A stretch of DNA of 64,000 nucleotides from Lichenibacterium minor (GTDB taxonomy: Bacteria > Pseudomonadota > Alphaproteobacteria > Rhizobiales > Beijerinckiaceae), in contig NZ_QYBB01000016.1 of the NCBI RefSeq assembly GCF_004137685.1, forward strand, positions 1-64,000, read 5' to 3'. The number at the start of each line of letters is the position of its first letter. Position 1 is the first letter of the stretch. Shown here piece by piece: positions 55,268-64,000 of the stretch. Position numbers and translations under genes: made by a program. The notes under the pieces were generated by a model, which searched no databases, was not told the origin of the DNA, and saw only the letters and a list, made by a program, of their open reading frames with translations.

Positions 55268-56476
55268 TCACGCGGTCTCGTCGAGCGTGAACAGTTCCTG
55301 CGCGCGGCCGACGCCGCGCAGCGCGTAGCGGCCAACCGACACGATATGCGCCCGCGCGTCCCCGGGCGCGGCGTCGTGGAAGGCCGAGGACAGCAGCACG
55401 CCGCGGTCGGCCGAGCGGCACATCGCGGCGATGCGGCTCACCTCGTTCACCGCCGGCCCCACCACGGTGAAGTCGAGTCGGCTTTCGGCGCCGATGTTGC
55501 CGTAGAACACCGCCCCGATGTGCAGCCCGAGGGACAAGGTGGTGACGGGCCGCCCCGCCGCGGCGCGTCGCGCGTTCAGCGCCGCGAGCCGGGCGCGCAG
55601 GTCGGCCTCCGCCGCCAGGGCGCATCGGCAGGCTTCGGCCGGGTCGTCGGCCTTGAAGATCGCCAGGATGCCGTCGCCGATGAGCTTCAGCACGTCCCCG
55701 CCCGCGGCGTCGACCGCCGAGATCGCGGCCTCGGCATAGTCGTTCAGCAGCGGGATGATCTCGCCCGGGGCCGCGGTGTCGGAGATGGTGGTGTAGCCGC
55801 GCAGGTCCGAGAACCACAGCACGGCGTCGATCTCGTCGGCGACCCCGCGCGAGATGCGCCCGCTCAGCACCCGCTCGCCCGCGTCGCGCCCGAGGTAGAC
55901 CTCGACGAGCGTGCGGGCGATGCGGGCCAGCGACGGTCCCTTCAAGGCCAGCGCCAGCACGGGCACGAGGCGGCGCAGCGCCGCGATGTGGGCGTCGGAG
56001 AAGCCGTCCGGCATCCGCGTCAGCCATTGCGAGTACACGCAATCCATGAGGCCGAACGCGTCCTCGTCCGAATACGGGGTCACGAGAGCGAAGAAGTCGT
56101 GGTGCCCCTCGTCGCGCAGCCCGACGAGGCGGTGGAAGTCGCAAGGGTCGCCGCGCCCGAAATGCCGCCGGAGCTCGCCGCAGCCGGTTTCGACGATGTG
56201 GTGCCAGGCGCTGCGCCGCCAATCTTCGGCGGCTTCGCCGGTGTCGGTCCGGCCGTAGACGCTTTCGACGGTGCCGCCGAGATCGTCCTGCCAGTGAAAG
56301 GCGCGGCCCTCGTAGACGGGATGGAGCGTGTCGACCAGCGCCAGCCCGCGCGACAGCGCCAGCCCCGCCGCGGCGCAGCGCGAACAGAAGCCCGCGACGA
56401 GTTCCGCTTCCGACGTCCCCGCGAGGCCCTGGCCCACGAGCCAGGTCGAGATCGCCGCGATGTCCTCGTCCCGCAT
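55268..56476 (-). CDS. class III adenylate/guanylate cyclase (soluble)
   Basis: A 402-residue protein without membrane helices. The first ~200 residues form an alpha-helical input domain with Trp/His-rich segments (AFHWQDDLGG, SAWHHIVETGCGELRRHF) of a kind common in rhizobial cyclases. The catalytic domain has LWFSDLRGYTTISD and LIGDGILAIF (metal Asp residues), VLKLIGDG (Lys) and VNEVSRIAAM (Asn, Arg). It probably makes cAMP. It is convergent with the methyltransferase gene, 22 bases apart. Confidence 0.88.
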   Translation of the reverse strand: MRDEDIAAISTWLVGQGLAGTSEAELVAGFCSRCAAAGLALSRGLALVDTLHPVYEGRAFHWQDDLGGTVESVYGRTDTGEAAEDWRRSAWHHIVETGCGELRRHFGRGDPCDFHRLVGLRDEGHHDFFALVTPYSDEDAFGLMDCVYSQWLTRMPDGFSDAHIAALRRLVPVLALALKGPSLARIARTLVEVYLGRDAGERVLSGRISRGVADEIDAVLWFSDLRGYTTISDTAAPGEIIPLLNDYAEAAISAVDAAGGDVLKLIGDGILAIFKADDPAEACRCALAAEADLRARLAALNARRAAAGRPVTTLSLGLHIGAVFYGNIGAESRLDFTVVGPAVNEVSRIAAMCRSADRGVLLSSAFHDAAPGDARAHIVSVGRYALRGVGRAQELFTLDETA

Positions 56477-56546
56477 GCCGCCTCGCCTTTCGACCGGGGT
56501 CCGTCGTAGGAGGGCGGATGCCGCAACCCTCGCCGCGAGCCCGCCC

Positions 56547-56891
56547 GTGACCGACCTCGTCTACAAGATCGCACCATCCTCGCTGTGGCGCGAGGCCGAA
56601 ACCCTGGGGGAGTTCCGCGGCGCCCCGGTCGACGCGGCCGACGGCTTCATCCACTTCTCGACGGCCGCCCAGGCGCGTGAAACCGCGGCGAAGCATTTCG
56701 CCGGGCAGGGCGACCTGCTGCTCGTCGCCGTCGACGCCGCCGCGCTCGGCGCCGCGCTGCGCTGGGAGCCGTCGCGCGGCGGCGCATTGTTCCCTCACCT
56801 TTATGGCCCGCTGCCGCTCGCCGCCGTGCGGAGCGTCGCGCCCCTGCCGCTCGGCGCCGACGGGGCGCACGCTTTCCCGGACGGGATGTGA
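56547..56891 (+). CDS. DUF952 protein
   Basis: A 114-residue protein starting at GTG 56547. The DUF952 pattern is evident: [39 protein letters not shown], then [21 protein letters not shown]. The fold is related to ADP-ribosyltransferase-like glutathione-transferase-type proteins, with no defined reaction. It is divergent from the cyclase gene. Confidence 0.9.
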   Translation: MTDLVYKIAPSSLWREAETLGEFRGAPVDAADGFIHFSTAAQARETAAKHFAGQGDLLLVAVDAAALGAALRWEPSRGGALFPHLYGPLPLAAVRSVAPLPLGADGAHAFPDGM

Positions 56892-56922
56892 GGATCGCGG
56901 CGCGGCCCGGTCGGGCCCGCTT

Positions 56923-57282
56923 TCAGTCGCGGGCGCGCTCGGGGTTCGACCAGCGCGAGGGCGCTTCGGGGCGCGCGTCGCGGCGGGCGTCGTCGGGCGC
57001 CAGGCGCGGCTGCGGCCCGCGCCAGCTCAGGACGCGGAGCACGAGCCACACCGGCAGCACCACGGCGGCGCCTGCTGCCACCGTGCCGCCCAGGCCGCGA
57101 AGCGCCGCGAAGCCCGACCCGTAAAGGTGGCCGACCGCGCGCTGGAGGTCGTCCAACAGGTCGAGCGCGTCGATGCCGAGCCAGGACATCAGGGCGCCGA
57201 CGATCAGCGACACGGCGACGAGGCGGATAAGCACCGCGAGCGGCGAGCCGCCGATGAAACGGGTGGCGACGCTGTCGGGCAT
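56923..57282 (-). CDS. DUF6460 membrane protein
   Basis: A 119-residue protein that starts [38 protein letters not shown], the DUF6460 hallmark in Hyphomicrobiales. It has two membrane helices (the second [18 protein letters not shown]) and a charged, disordered tail. ATG 57282 is preferred over an upstream one because the conserved part begins there. Function unknown; it is divergent from glmM. Confidence 0.8.
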   Translation of the reverse strand: MPDSVATRFIGGSPLAVLIRLVAVSLIVGALMSWLGIDALDLLDDLQRAVGHLYGSGFAALRGLGGTVAAGAAVVLPVWLVLRVLSWRGPQPRLAPDDARRDARPEAPSRWSNPERARD

Positions 57283-57489
57283 CGGGAAAGCTCCGGGGCG
57301 GGCCGGGACGACCCCGGCGGCAGCCCGCATGTGAGCGGCCGCGGGCGGCGGCACAAGGGCGGCGGTGGGCCCGGATCTGCGGAGCGAAGCCTTGCCGCTT
57401 CACCCCATGTCAACCCTTGCTGCCGAAGGTTGCGCCCATTAAGCGTGCTCGCGCCGGGGACGGCGCGGCAGTCATCGCTGGGGAGCCTC

Positions 57490-58848
<1,359 letters not shown>

Positions 58849-58896
58849 GGCGAGAGCCCGCCTCCGGTCCCCGTCGGGTCGGCCCGCGGCGCGGGG

Positions 58897-60552
58897 TCAG
58901 TTCACCACGACGCCCTGGCCGCAGCGCGTCGCGCGCACCCAGGTGGTGGCGTCGCCGATCGTCAGGCCGAGCGCCGCCAGGATGTTCGACAGTTCGGCGT
59001 CGATCGGCTGGAGGTCGGCTTGCAGCAGCGCGCCGATCGCGGCGGCGGTGCCGGCCGGGAGCGTCACGTTGGCGCCGAGCACGCTCCCGCCGAGCTGGAG
59101 GTCGCCGAACAGCCTGGACAGCAGCGACGACGTGACATCCGTCGTGGACGTGGTCTTCGCCGTGCCGGCCGCGACGTCGGCCCGCGCGAAGGGCACCGCC
59201 GTGGCGCCCGTGTTCGACACTGTGGCGTGGGCCCGCCCCCACACGGACACGACGACCAGGTTGGTGAGCAAGGCGGCGCTCGGGCTGGGGGCGACCGTCA
59301 TGTCGACCAGCATCGCGTCGGACACGTTGCCGATCCAGGCGTCGACGGCGCCCGGCGTCACGCTCAGCGTCGCGGCGGGGTCGACCGGGGCGCCTGCCGA
59401 GCAGCCGATCGCCGACAACGCCGCGGTGGCCGGCGCGACCTCGACGTAGAGGGGCAGGTTCAACCCCGACACGGCGCCGAACTGCGCGAGCTGCAGCGTG
59501 AGGAGCACCCGCGTCCGCGCCGTGTGAAGCGTGGTGCCGACGGGGCCGATGGCGGCGTAGCTCGACCCTGCCGTGGGGCCGCCGATGGCGACCTTGACCG
59601 TGGCGGCCACGATGGCCGTGCCGCTCCCCCCGAGGTTGGCGGACACTTCCGCCGTGCCGCCGCCGAGCCGTGCCGCTGCGGCGACGAGGGGCAGGAGCGG
59701 AAGCGCCGCCGCGGCCGGCGCCGGGGATCCCACGGCGAGGGTGCCGAAAGCGCCGAAGGCCACGAGGCTGCCGAAGGCGAGGCTCGGCCCCGACGACCCG
59801 ACGGCGGTGGCGACCGCCCGCAGCGCCACGACCGCGGAGGGCGACGTGCCGTCCGCCGTCAGCGCGTCCGCCGCGGCGCCGATCACGTCGGCGACCCTCA
59901 CGGTCGCGCCCGCCAGCGAAGCGTAGGTCCCCGTGGCGCCGACCCGCGCCGCCAGCGCGTTGGCGACCCCGAACAGGTCGACACGGGCGGCGGCCAGGCT
60001 GGCATAGTCGGCGGCCGACAGGCTCAGCGTCGATCGGGTCAGCCCGCCCAGCACGGCGTTGGCGAGCCCGGCGTCGACGCGGGCCAGGGTGGAGCCCAGC
60101 GCGAAACTCGCCACGTTGGCGTTGACAGCGGTCGAGCGCGTCCCGACCGTGGCGACGGCGGTCCCCAGCAGCGCGCCGAACACCGCCGTCGGCGCACTCC
60201 GCAGCGTCACCCGCGCGGCATTGGGCGCGGTGCCGCCGACGGTGAACCGCTGTGGCGCCGCCACGGCGGGGTCGGCCGCATAGGTGCCGAGTTCCACTGA
60301 CGCGAGGGTGGCGGCCGGCACGCTGTTGGCGGCGAGGCTGGCGGCGGCGGCGGCCGGTGCGTCGGCGATGTTGGCCGCCGCCGCCACGGCGGCGAGGTCG
60401 GTGATCCCCTGCTGCCGACGCTTCACGAGGTAGAAGCGGCTCGCGTCGATCGTGATGGCCGCCATGCCGAAGGTGACGCCCAGCGCCATCACGGCCGTGA
60501 CGGCGACGGAGCCGGACCGGTCGCGCCGGAAGCGGCGGGGCAGGGGCGCCAC
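58897..60552 (-). CDS. TadG-like pilus-assembly protein
   Basis: A 551-residue protein beginning with a pseudopilin-like helix (RDRSGSVAVTAVMALGVTFGMAAITIDASRFYLVKRR), the Tad/TadG signature. The remainder is a long Ala/Val/Thr/Gly-rich secreted part with few charges and one late Cys pair (IGCSAGAP, TRCGQGV). Many repeated Ala-rich segments suggest a fibrous or beta-rich structure. It starts three bases after the TadE-like gene and is probably exported with it by a Tad system encoded elsewhere. Confidence 0.75.
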   Translation of the reverse strand: MAPLPRRFRRDRSGSVAVTAVMALGVTFGMAAITIDASRFYLVKRRQQGITDLAAVAAAANIADAPAAAAASLAANSVPAATLASVELGTYAADPAVAAPQRFTVGGTAPNAARVTLRSAPTAVFGALLGTAVATVGTRSTAVNANVASFALGSTLARVDAGLANAVLGGLTRSTLSLSAADYASLAAARVDLFGVANALAARVGATGTYASLAGATVRVADVIGAAADALTADGTSPSAVVALRAVATAVGSSGPSLAFGSLVAFGAFGTLAVGSPAPAAAALPLLPLVAAAARLGGGTAEVSANLGGSGTAIVAATVKVAIGGPTAGSSYAAIGPVGTTLHTARTRVLLTLQLAQFGAVSGLNLPLYVEVAPATAALSAIGCSAGAPVDPAATLSVTPGAVDAWIGNVSDAMLVDMTVAPSPSAALLTNLVVVSVWGRAHATVSNTGATAVPFARADVAAGTAKTTSTTDVTSSLLSRLFGDLQLGGSVLGANVTLPAGTAAAIGALLQADLQPIDAELSNILAALGLTIGDATTWVRATRCGQGVVVN

Positions 60553-60555
60553 GGC

Positions 60556-60978
60556 TCAGAACCCCCCGCGCTGCACCACGGCCGAGCGGGCCACCGCGGG
60601 GCTGGGCAGCGGCAGGCCGGACAGCATGCGGTAGGCGAAGAGGCCGGACATGTCGTACCTCACCGTCACCTGGAACGAGGTGGCGGTCGGGTCGCTCGTC
60701 GACAGCGCGATCCTGGTCGGGTCGATGAACGGGTAGCTCGCGGCATTGGCCGACACGAAGGCCTGCGCGAGCTGCGCCCGCTCCGGGTCGGAAAGGCCGG
60801 CCACGGATGCGCGCGCCGCTTCGGCGACGAGCTGCTGGATCCCGTTGTCGACGCCGATGACGGCGCCGAAGGCCACGATGCCGAACAGCAGCATGACCAG
60901 GATCGGCATCACCAGGGCGAACTCGACCGCCGTGGCGCCGCGGCGATCCAGGATCCATCGCGGGATATGGTGTGGCAT
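60556..60978 (-). CDS. TadE-family pilus-assembly protein
   Basis: A 140-residue TadE-like minor pseudopilin. The N-terminus RRGATAVEFALVMPILVMLLFGIVAFGAVIGVDNGIQ is diagnostic. The rest is a small periplasmic domain. It leads a two-gene unit with the TadG-like gene. A good minus-strand -10 (TATAAT at 61032-61027) lies about 50 bases upstream of its ATG. Confidence 0.85.
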   Translation of the reverse strand: MPHHIPRWILDRRGATAVEFALVMPILVMLLFGIVAFGAVIGVDNGIQQLVAEAARASVAGLSDPERAQLAQAFVSANAASYPFIDPTRIALSTSDPTATSFQVTVRYDMSGLFAYRMLSGLPLPSPAVARSAVVQRGGF

Positions 60979-61209
60979 CGAGCAACCCTCGGAGTGATCC
61001 GAGTATCGACGATGCGGGTTAACACAATTATACTACATAATCATCCGTTTCGACTTGAACGGACTTGTGCGGTCGCCGATGCGGCGGGCGAGCGCCGCCG
61101 TTGGCACAAGGGCTTCGCCGCGCGTGGAAAAAGGGCGGAACCGCCGGACGGGCCGCCGGCCGCGAAGCGCCGCCGCGATGGCACGCCGTTCAAGCTCGGG
61201 CAGCGGGCC

Positions 61210-62178
61210 TCACTCCACGCTGGGCTTCAGGCCCGCGGCGGCGTCGCCGGCGGGCGCCGCCGCCCTGGGCGCCACCGGCCGCGCTTCGGCCCGGATTTCG
61301 GCCCGCGCCTTGGGCCACAGATGCGCCAGGGTGCGGTCCGTTTCCGAGCTCCAACCCGCCGGGGCGTCGCGCGTCGGCGTGGCGGTGCCCCCGGGCACGA
61401 TGCGGACGACGTGGAAACCCTCCGCCTTCAAGGCGGACAGGAAGCGGGGCAGCATGTCGGCGGTCTGCCGCTTGATGTCGTGCAGCAGGATGATGCCGCG
61501 CCCCGCGCCGCGCAGCCGCCCCATCAGGAGGTCCAGCTCCGCGTCCGGCGTCATGGGGATCCAGTCGGACGCCCACAGGTCGGCGCCGAAGACCGCGACG
61601 CCGCGCGCCTTGAGCCAGGCGAGCGAACCGGGCGAGTCCCCGAAGCCGGGATAGCGGAAGAAGGGCACGCGCGGCGTCCCCGTCCAGGGCTCGTCACCCG
61701 CCGCGCGGTCGTCGACCCTCATGCCGTGCTCGATGTCCTCGATCCCCGCCTCGGCGCTCATGTTGCGCAGCGTGACCCCAGGGTGGTCGAAGGTGTGGTG
61801 CCCCACGGTGTGGCCTTCGGCCACCTCGCGCCTCACCAGTTCCGGATGGGCCTGGGCGTTGCGGCCGATGAGGAAGAACGTCGCCTTGACGCATTGGGCG
61901 GCGAGCGCCGCCAGCACGTCGGGCGTGGTGGGGCCCCAGGGGCCGTCGTCGAAGGTCAGCACCACCTCGTGGTCGCGCAGGTCGAGCGTGCGCGGATAGG
62001 TCTTGAGCCCGAGTTCCGGTGCTCCCCCCACCTCGATCGTTCGGGATACACCGAGTGCGTCCGGATTGTGACAGCTTTGGGCCGGCCCCTGGGCGGACGG
62101 GGGCTCGGCCGCTGCCGCGTCCCCGACGCTGCCGAGGAGGACCAGGGCGGCCAGGACGGTTCGGGATCGGGTAACCAT
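61210..62178 (-). CDS. secreted polysaccharide deacetylase
   Basis: A 322-residue NodB-type deacetylase with a signal peptide (TVLAALVLLGSVGDAAAA). Catalytic motifs: VLTFDDGPWGPTTP (metal Asp), GHTVGHHTFDHPG (two metal His), PFFRYPGFGDSP and ILLHDIKRQTADML. It probably removes acetyl groups from peptidoglycan or an exopolysaccharide in the periplasm. Divergent from the GH25 lysozyme gene. Confidence 0.9.
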   Translation of the reverse strand: MVTRSRTVLAALVLLGSVGDAAAAEPPSAQGPAQSCHNPDALGVSRTIEVGGAPELGLKTYPRTLDLRDHEVVLTFDDGPWGPTTPDVLAALAAQCVKATFFLIGRNAQAHPELVRREVAEGHTVGHHTFDHPGVTLRNMSAEAGIEDIEHGMRVDDRAAGDEPWTGTPRVPFFRYPGFGDSPGSLAWLKARGVAVFGADLWASDWIPMTPDAELDLLMGRLRGAGRGIILLHDIKRQTADMLPRFLSALKAEGFHVVRIVPGGTATPTRDAPAGWSSETDRTLAHLWPKARAEIRAEARPVAPRAAAPAGDAAAGLKPSVE

Positions 62179-62419
62179 GGGCGCGGTTTGCCGAGGCCGC
62201 GTGGCATTCCTATGACACGCCCCGCCCGCTTGCCGCCCCGTTAAGGAGGCATTACGGGGATCGATCTAACTTCGGATTATCACCCGCCCGGCTCCCATGG
62301 GTCCGTGCGGGACCATGATGCTCCTGCGATCCCGCTCGCGCGCTTCCTGGTGGGCCAGGCGGCTCCGCACGGCCGGGAACCGCGCGAGCCGTCTCGACGA
62401 AGCGAGTTGCGGTCCCTCC

Positions 62420-63169
62420 ATGAACCTCAAGCGTGCTTTCGGCATCGTTCTGGCGGCCTTGTCCCTGGCGGGCTGTTCCGGGGCGCCGTTGCCCCCCACC
62501 ACGAGCTTCGGCGGCCCGTTGCCCGACGCCTTCGCGGTGCACGGCATCGACGTGTCGAAGTACCAGGGCACCATCGACTGGGGCTCGGTGCGGGACTCCG
62601 GCGTGCAGTTCGCCTGGATCAAGGCGACCGAGGGCGGGGCCGACCTCGACAGCCGGTTCCACCAGAACTGGAACGGCGCGCGGGAAGCCGGCGTGGCGCG
62701 CGGCGCCTATCATTTCGTCTACTGGTGCCGCTCCCCCATGGAGCAGATGCGCTGGTTCGAGCAGAACGTGCCGAACGAGCCCGGCATGCTGCCCCCCGTG
62801 CTCGACGTGGAACTCACCCCAACCTCGCCCACCTGCAAACGGACCCTGTACCGGGAGCAGACCGTGCGCGAGATCCGCACCATGCTGCAGGAGATGGAGC
62901 GCTTCTACGGGCGCAAGCCGGTCATCTACGCCACCGTCGACTTCTACGCCGGCATCCTGGCGGGCGGCGCCCTCAACGACTTCCCCATCTGGGTGCGCTC
63001 CACCAAGTACCACCCCAACGTCCGCTATCCCGGCCGCAAGTGGCACTTCTGGCAGTACCAGTCTGACGCCCATGTGGCGGGCATCCGCGGCAAGGTCGAC
63101 CGCAACGCCTTTTTCGGCTCGCCCGACCAGTTCGCCGACTTCCTGCAGGGCATCGACCTGCCGCTGTGA
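62420..63169 (+). CDS. GH25 lysozyme-like lipoprotein
   Basis: A 249-residue protein starting MNLKRAFGIVLAALSLAGCSG with a lipobox (LAGC), so it is anchored to a membrane. The GH25 domain has HGIDVSKYQGTIDW (Asp), FAWIKATEGG, PPVLDVELTP (Asp and Glu) and WHFWQYQSDA. GH25 enzymes cut the glycan chain of peptidoglycan. Together with the divergent deacetylase it indicates a cell-wall remodelling pair. Confidence 0.92.
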   Translation: MNLKRAFGIVLAALSLAGCSGAPLPPTTSFGGPLPDAFAVHGIDVSKYQGTIDWGSVRDSGVQFAWIKATEGGADLDSRFHQNWNGAREAGVARGAYHFVYWCRSPMEQMRWFEQNVPNEPGMLPPVLDVELTPTSPTCKRTLYREQTVREIRTMLQEMERFYGRKPVIYATVDFYAGILAGGALNDFPIWVRSTKYHPNVRYPGRKWHFWQYQSDAHVAGIRGKVDRNAFFGSPDQFADFLQGIDLPL

Positions 63170-63191
63170 CGGCGCCCGATCGGGAGCGGGG

Positions 63192-63587
63192 TCACAGGCC
63201 CTTCGGATTCCCGGGAAGGATCGTGAAGGGGTAGCGGGTGCCGCCCTCGTCCACGAAGGCGCCGTCGGCGCCCTGGGCCTCGACGGCGCGGCATTCCTCC
63301 TCCTCGTCGTCCACCCGGGTGCAGATCTTGTCGCCCTTCAGCGCCCAGCGGCCGTCCGCCTTGCCGTCGTTGTCCACGATGGTGAGGGTCCCGTCGGGGG
63401 CGAATAGCTCCGAATAGGGGCCGTCGGGCGTGGTGCCCGTCACGGTGTTGCCGACCACGCGGGCCCAAGCGGCGGCGCCCGCCAGGGCGGGGGTGCTCGC
63501 CGGGGCGGGTGGGTCGTCGGCCCGGGCCGCGAGCGGCGCCCCGACCAGCACGACGGCCATTCCGATCTCGATCCATCGCCCGCCCAT
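63192..63587 (-). CDS. small secreted hypothetical protein
   Basis: A 131-residue protein beginning at ATG 63587 with a signal peptide (IGMAVVLVGAPLAARA). The mature part has a conserved-looking pattern WARVVGNTVTGTTPDGPYSELFAPDGTLTIVDNDGKADGRWAL, then KICTRVDDEEEECRAVEA with two Cys. This is the layout of small periplasmic 'GNTVxG' beta-rich proteins of unknown role. Convergent with the GH25 gene. Confidence 0.65.
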   Translation of the reverse strand: MGGRWIEIGMAVVLVGAPLAARADDPPAPASTPALAGAAAWARVVGNTVTGTTPDGPYSELFAPDGTLTIVDNDGKADGRWALKGDKICTRVDDEEEECRAVEAQGADGAFVDEGGTRYPFTILPGNPKGL

Positions 63588-63667
63588 CGCACCGCCCTCG
63601 CTCGACCACGACCGCGCCAACGCCCGCCGCCCCGATCGGTCCCATCATCTCCAGGCGAGCGTCGTCC

Positions 63668-64000
63668 ATGTTCTTCGTCCTGTCCAAGGTGCTGTGGATC
63701 GCGGCGGCGCCCACCAATCTCCTGCTCGGCCTGGCGGTGCTCGGCGCGGCGGGCGCGCTCGCGGGGCGGCGCTGGGCGCCGCGCGTCGCCTTCGCCGCCG
63801 TGCTGGCGCTCGTAGGCTGTGGGGTGCTACCCGTGGGGCGGCTGATGCTGCGCCCGCTGGAGGACCGGTTCCCGCAGCCCTCGCTCGACGGCACGGCGCC
63901 CGCCGGCATCGTGGTGCTCGGCGGCCCCATCGACCAGGTGACCGGCGCCGCCCGCGGCCAGGTCACGCTGCGGGACGCGGCGACGCGCCTCACCGCGGGC
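63668..64000 (+). CDS. YdcF/ElyC-type membrane protein (3' partial)
   Basis: The first 111 residues of a DUF218-type protein: two hydrophobic helices (VLWIAAAPTNLLLGLAVLGAAG and VAFAAVLALVGCGVLPVG), then PLEDRFPQPSLDGTAPAGIVVLGGPIDQV, the start of the DUF218 domain. Members such as ElyC and SanA act in envelope-precursor metabolism. The gene runs off the window. Confidence 0.85.
   Translation, partial: MFFVLSKVLWIAAAPTNLLLGLAVLGAAGALAGRRWAPRVAFAAVLALVGCGVLPVGRLMLRPLEDRFPQPSLDGTAPAGIVVLGGPIDQVTGAARGQVTLRDAATRLTAG

Noticed and set aside
56891-56923. terminator between the DUF952 and DUF6460 genes
   Set aside because: GC-rich partial complementarity exists, but the stem has mismatches and no T-run, so it was not listed as a feature.

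Overview
The window is high-GC DNA from a phototrophic alphaproteobacterium. A purple-bacterial photosynthesis gene cluster (bchI-bchD-bchO, crtC/crtD, crtF-bchC-bchX-bchY-bchZ-pufQ-pufB-pufA-pufL-pufM-pufC) shows that it makes bacteriochlorophyll a, a carotenoid of the spheroidene/spirilloxanthin type (crtC, crtD, crtF), a type-II reaction centre with a tetraheme cytochrome, and LH1. There is no pufX. The DUF6460 protein, the Tad pilus proteins and the general gene content fit Hyphomicrobiales (Methylobacterium/Lichenibacterium-like relatives). The placement is inference; the phototrophy is read directly from the genes.

Layout. 1-627: the end of an epoxide-hydrolase-like gene. About 1.2-7.8 kb: a mobile-element region, visibly more AT-rich in places, that ends at the 3' side of a tRNA-Glu(CTC) gene. 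It holds a minus-strand module (AlpA-type regulator, a Rep/HUH-like protein, a DUF927 P-loop protein, a small ORF), an IS630 element whose transposase is split at an A7 run, an AT-rich orphan gene and a decayed IS256 transposase. 8.2-21 kb: chromosomal genes, namely a giant AsmA protein, a diguanylate cyclase that overlaps a membrane/ferredoxin/adenylate-cyclase fusion tail to tail, an SMP-30-like protein, a 41-aa membrane protein, a DsbA-like oxidoreductase, a small 2Fe-2S protein and several secreted proteins. 21-26.5 kb: a polyol-type ABC transporter operon with its SorC regulator and a palindromic operator. 26.7-34.3 kb: PhzF-like, aldo/keto reductase, GFA-family, small regulator and DUF2945 genes, a large membrane protein, and a large-subunit catalase.

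34.4-55.2 kb is the photosynthesis cluster. bchIDO (Mg-chelatase) is followed by rsgA and a PAP2 phosphatase, which separate it from the crtDC pair. crtD and crtF diverge from a short promoter region with overlapping TGT-N12-ACA and TGTCA/TGACA palindromes, the PpsR/CrtJ type of site. A second TGT-N12-ACA site lies on a TTGACA -35 element in front of bchC. From bchC the genes run as one tightly packed superoperon through pufC, with ATGA overlaps and two perfect hairpins between pufA and pufL. The run continues past pufC into a secreted four-cysteine protein of unknown function (again an ATGA overlap) and a SAM methyltransferase.

55.3-64 kb: a second class III adenylate cyclase, DUF952 and DUF6460 proteins, glmM, tadG/tadE-like pilus proteins, a polysaccharide deacetylase divergent from a GH25 lysozyme lipoprotein, a small secreted protein, and the start of a YdcF/ElyC-type membrane protein. 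No rRNA operon, CRISPR array or integrase gene was seen.
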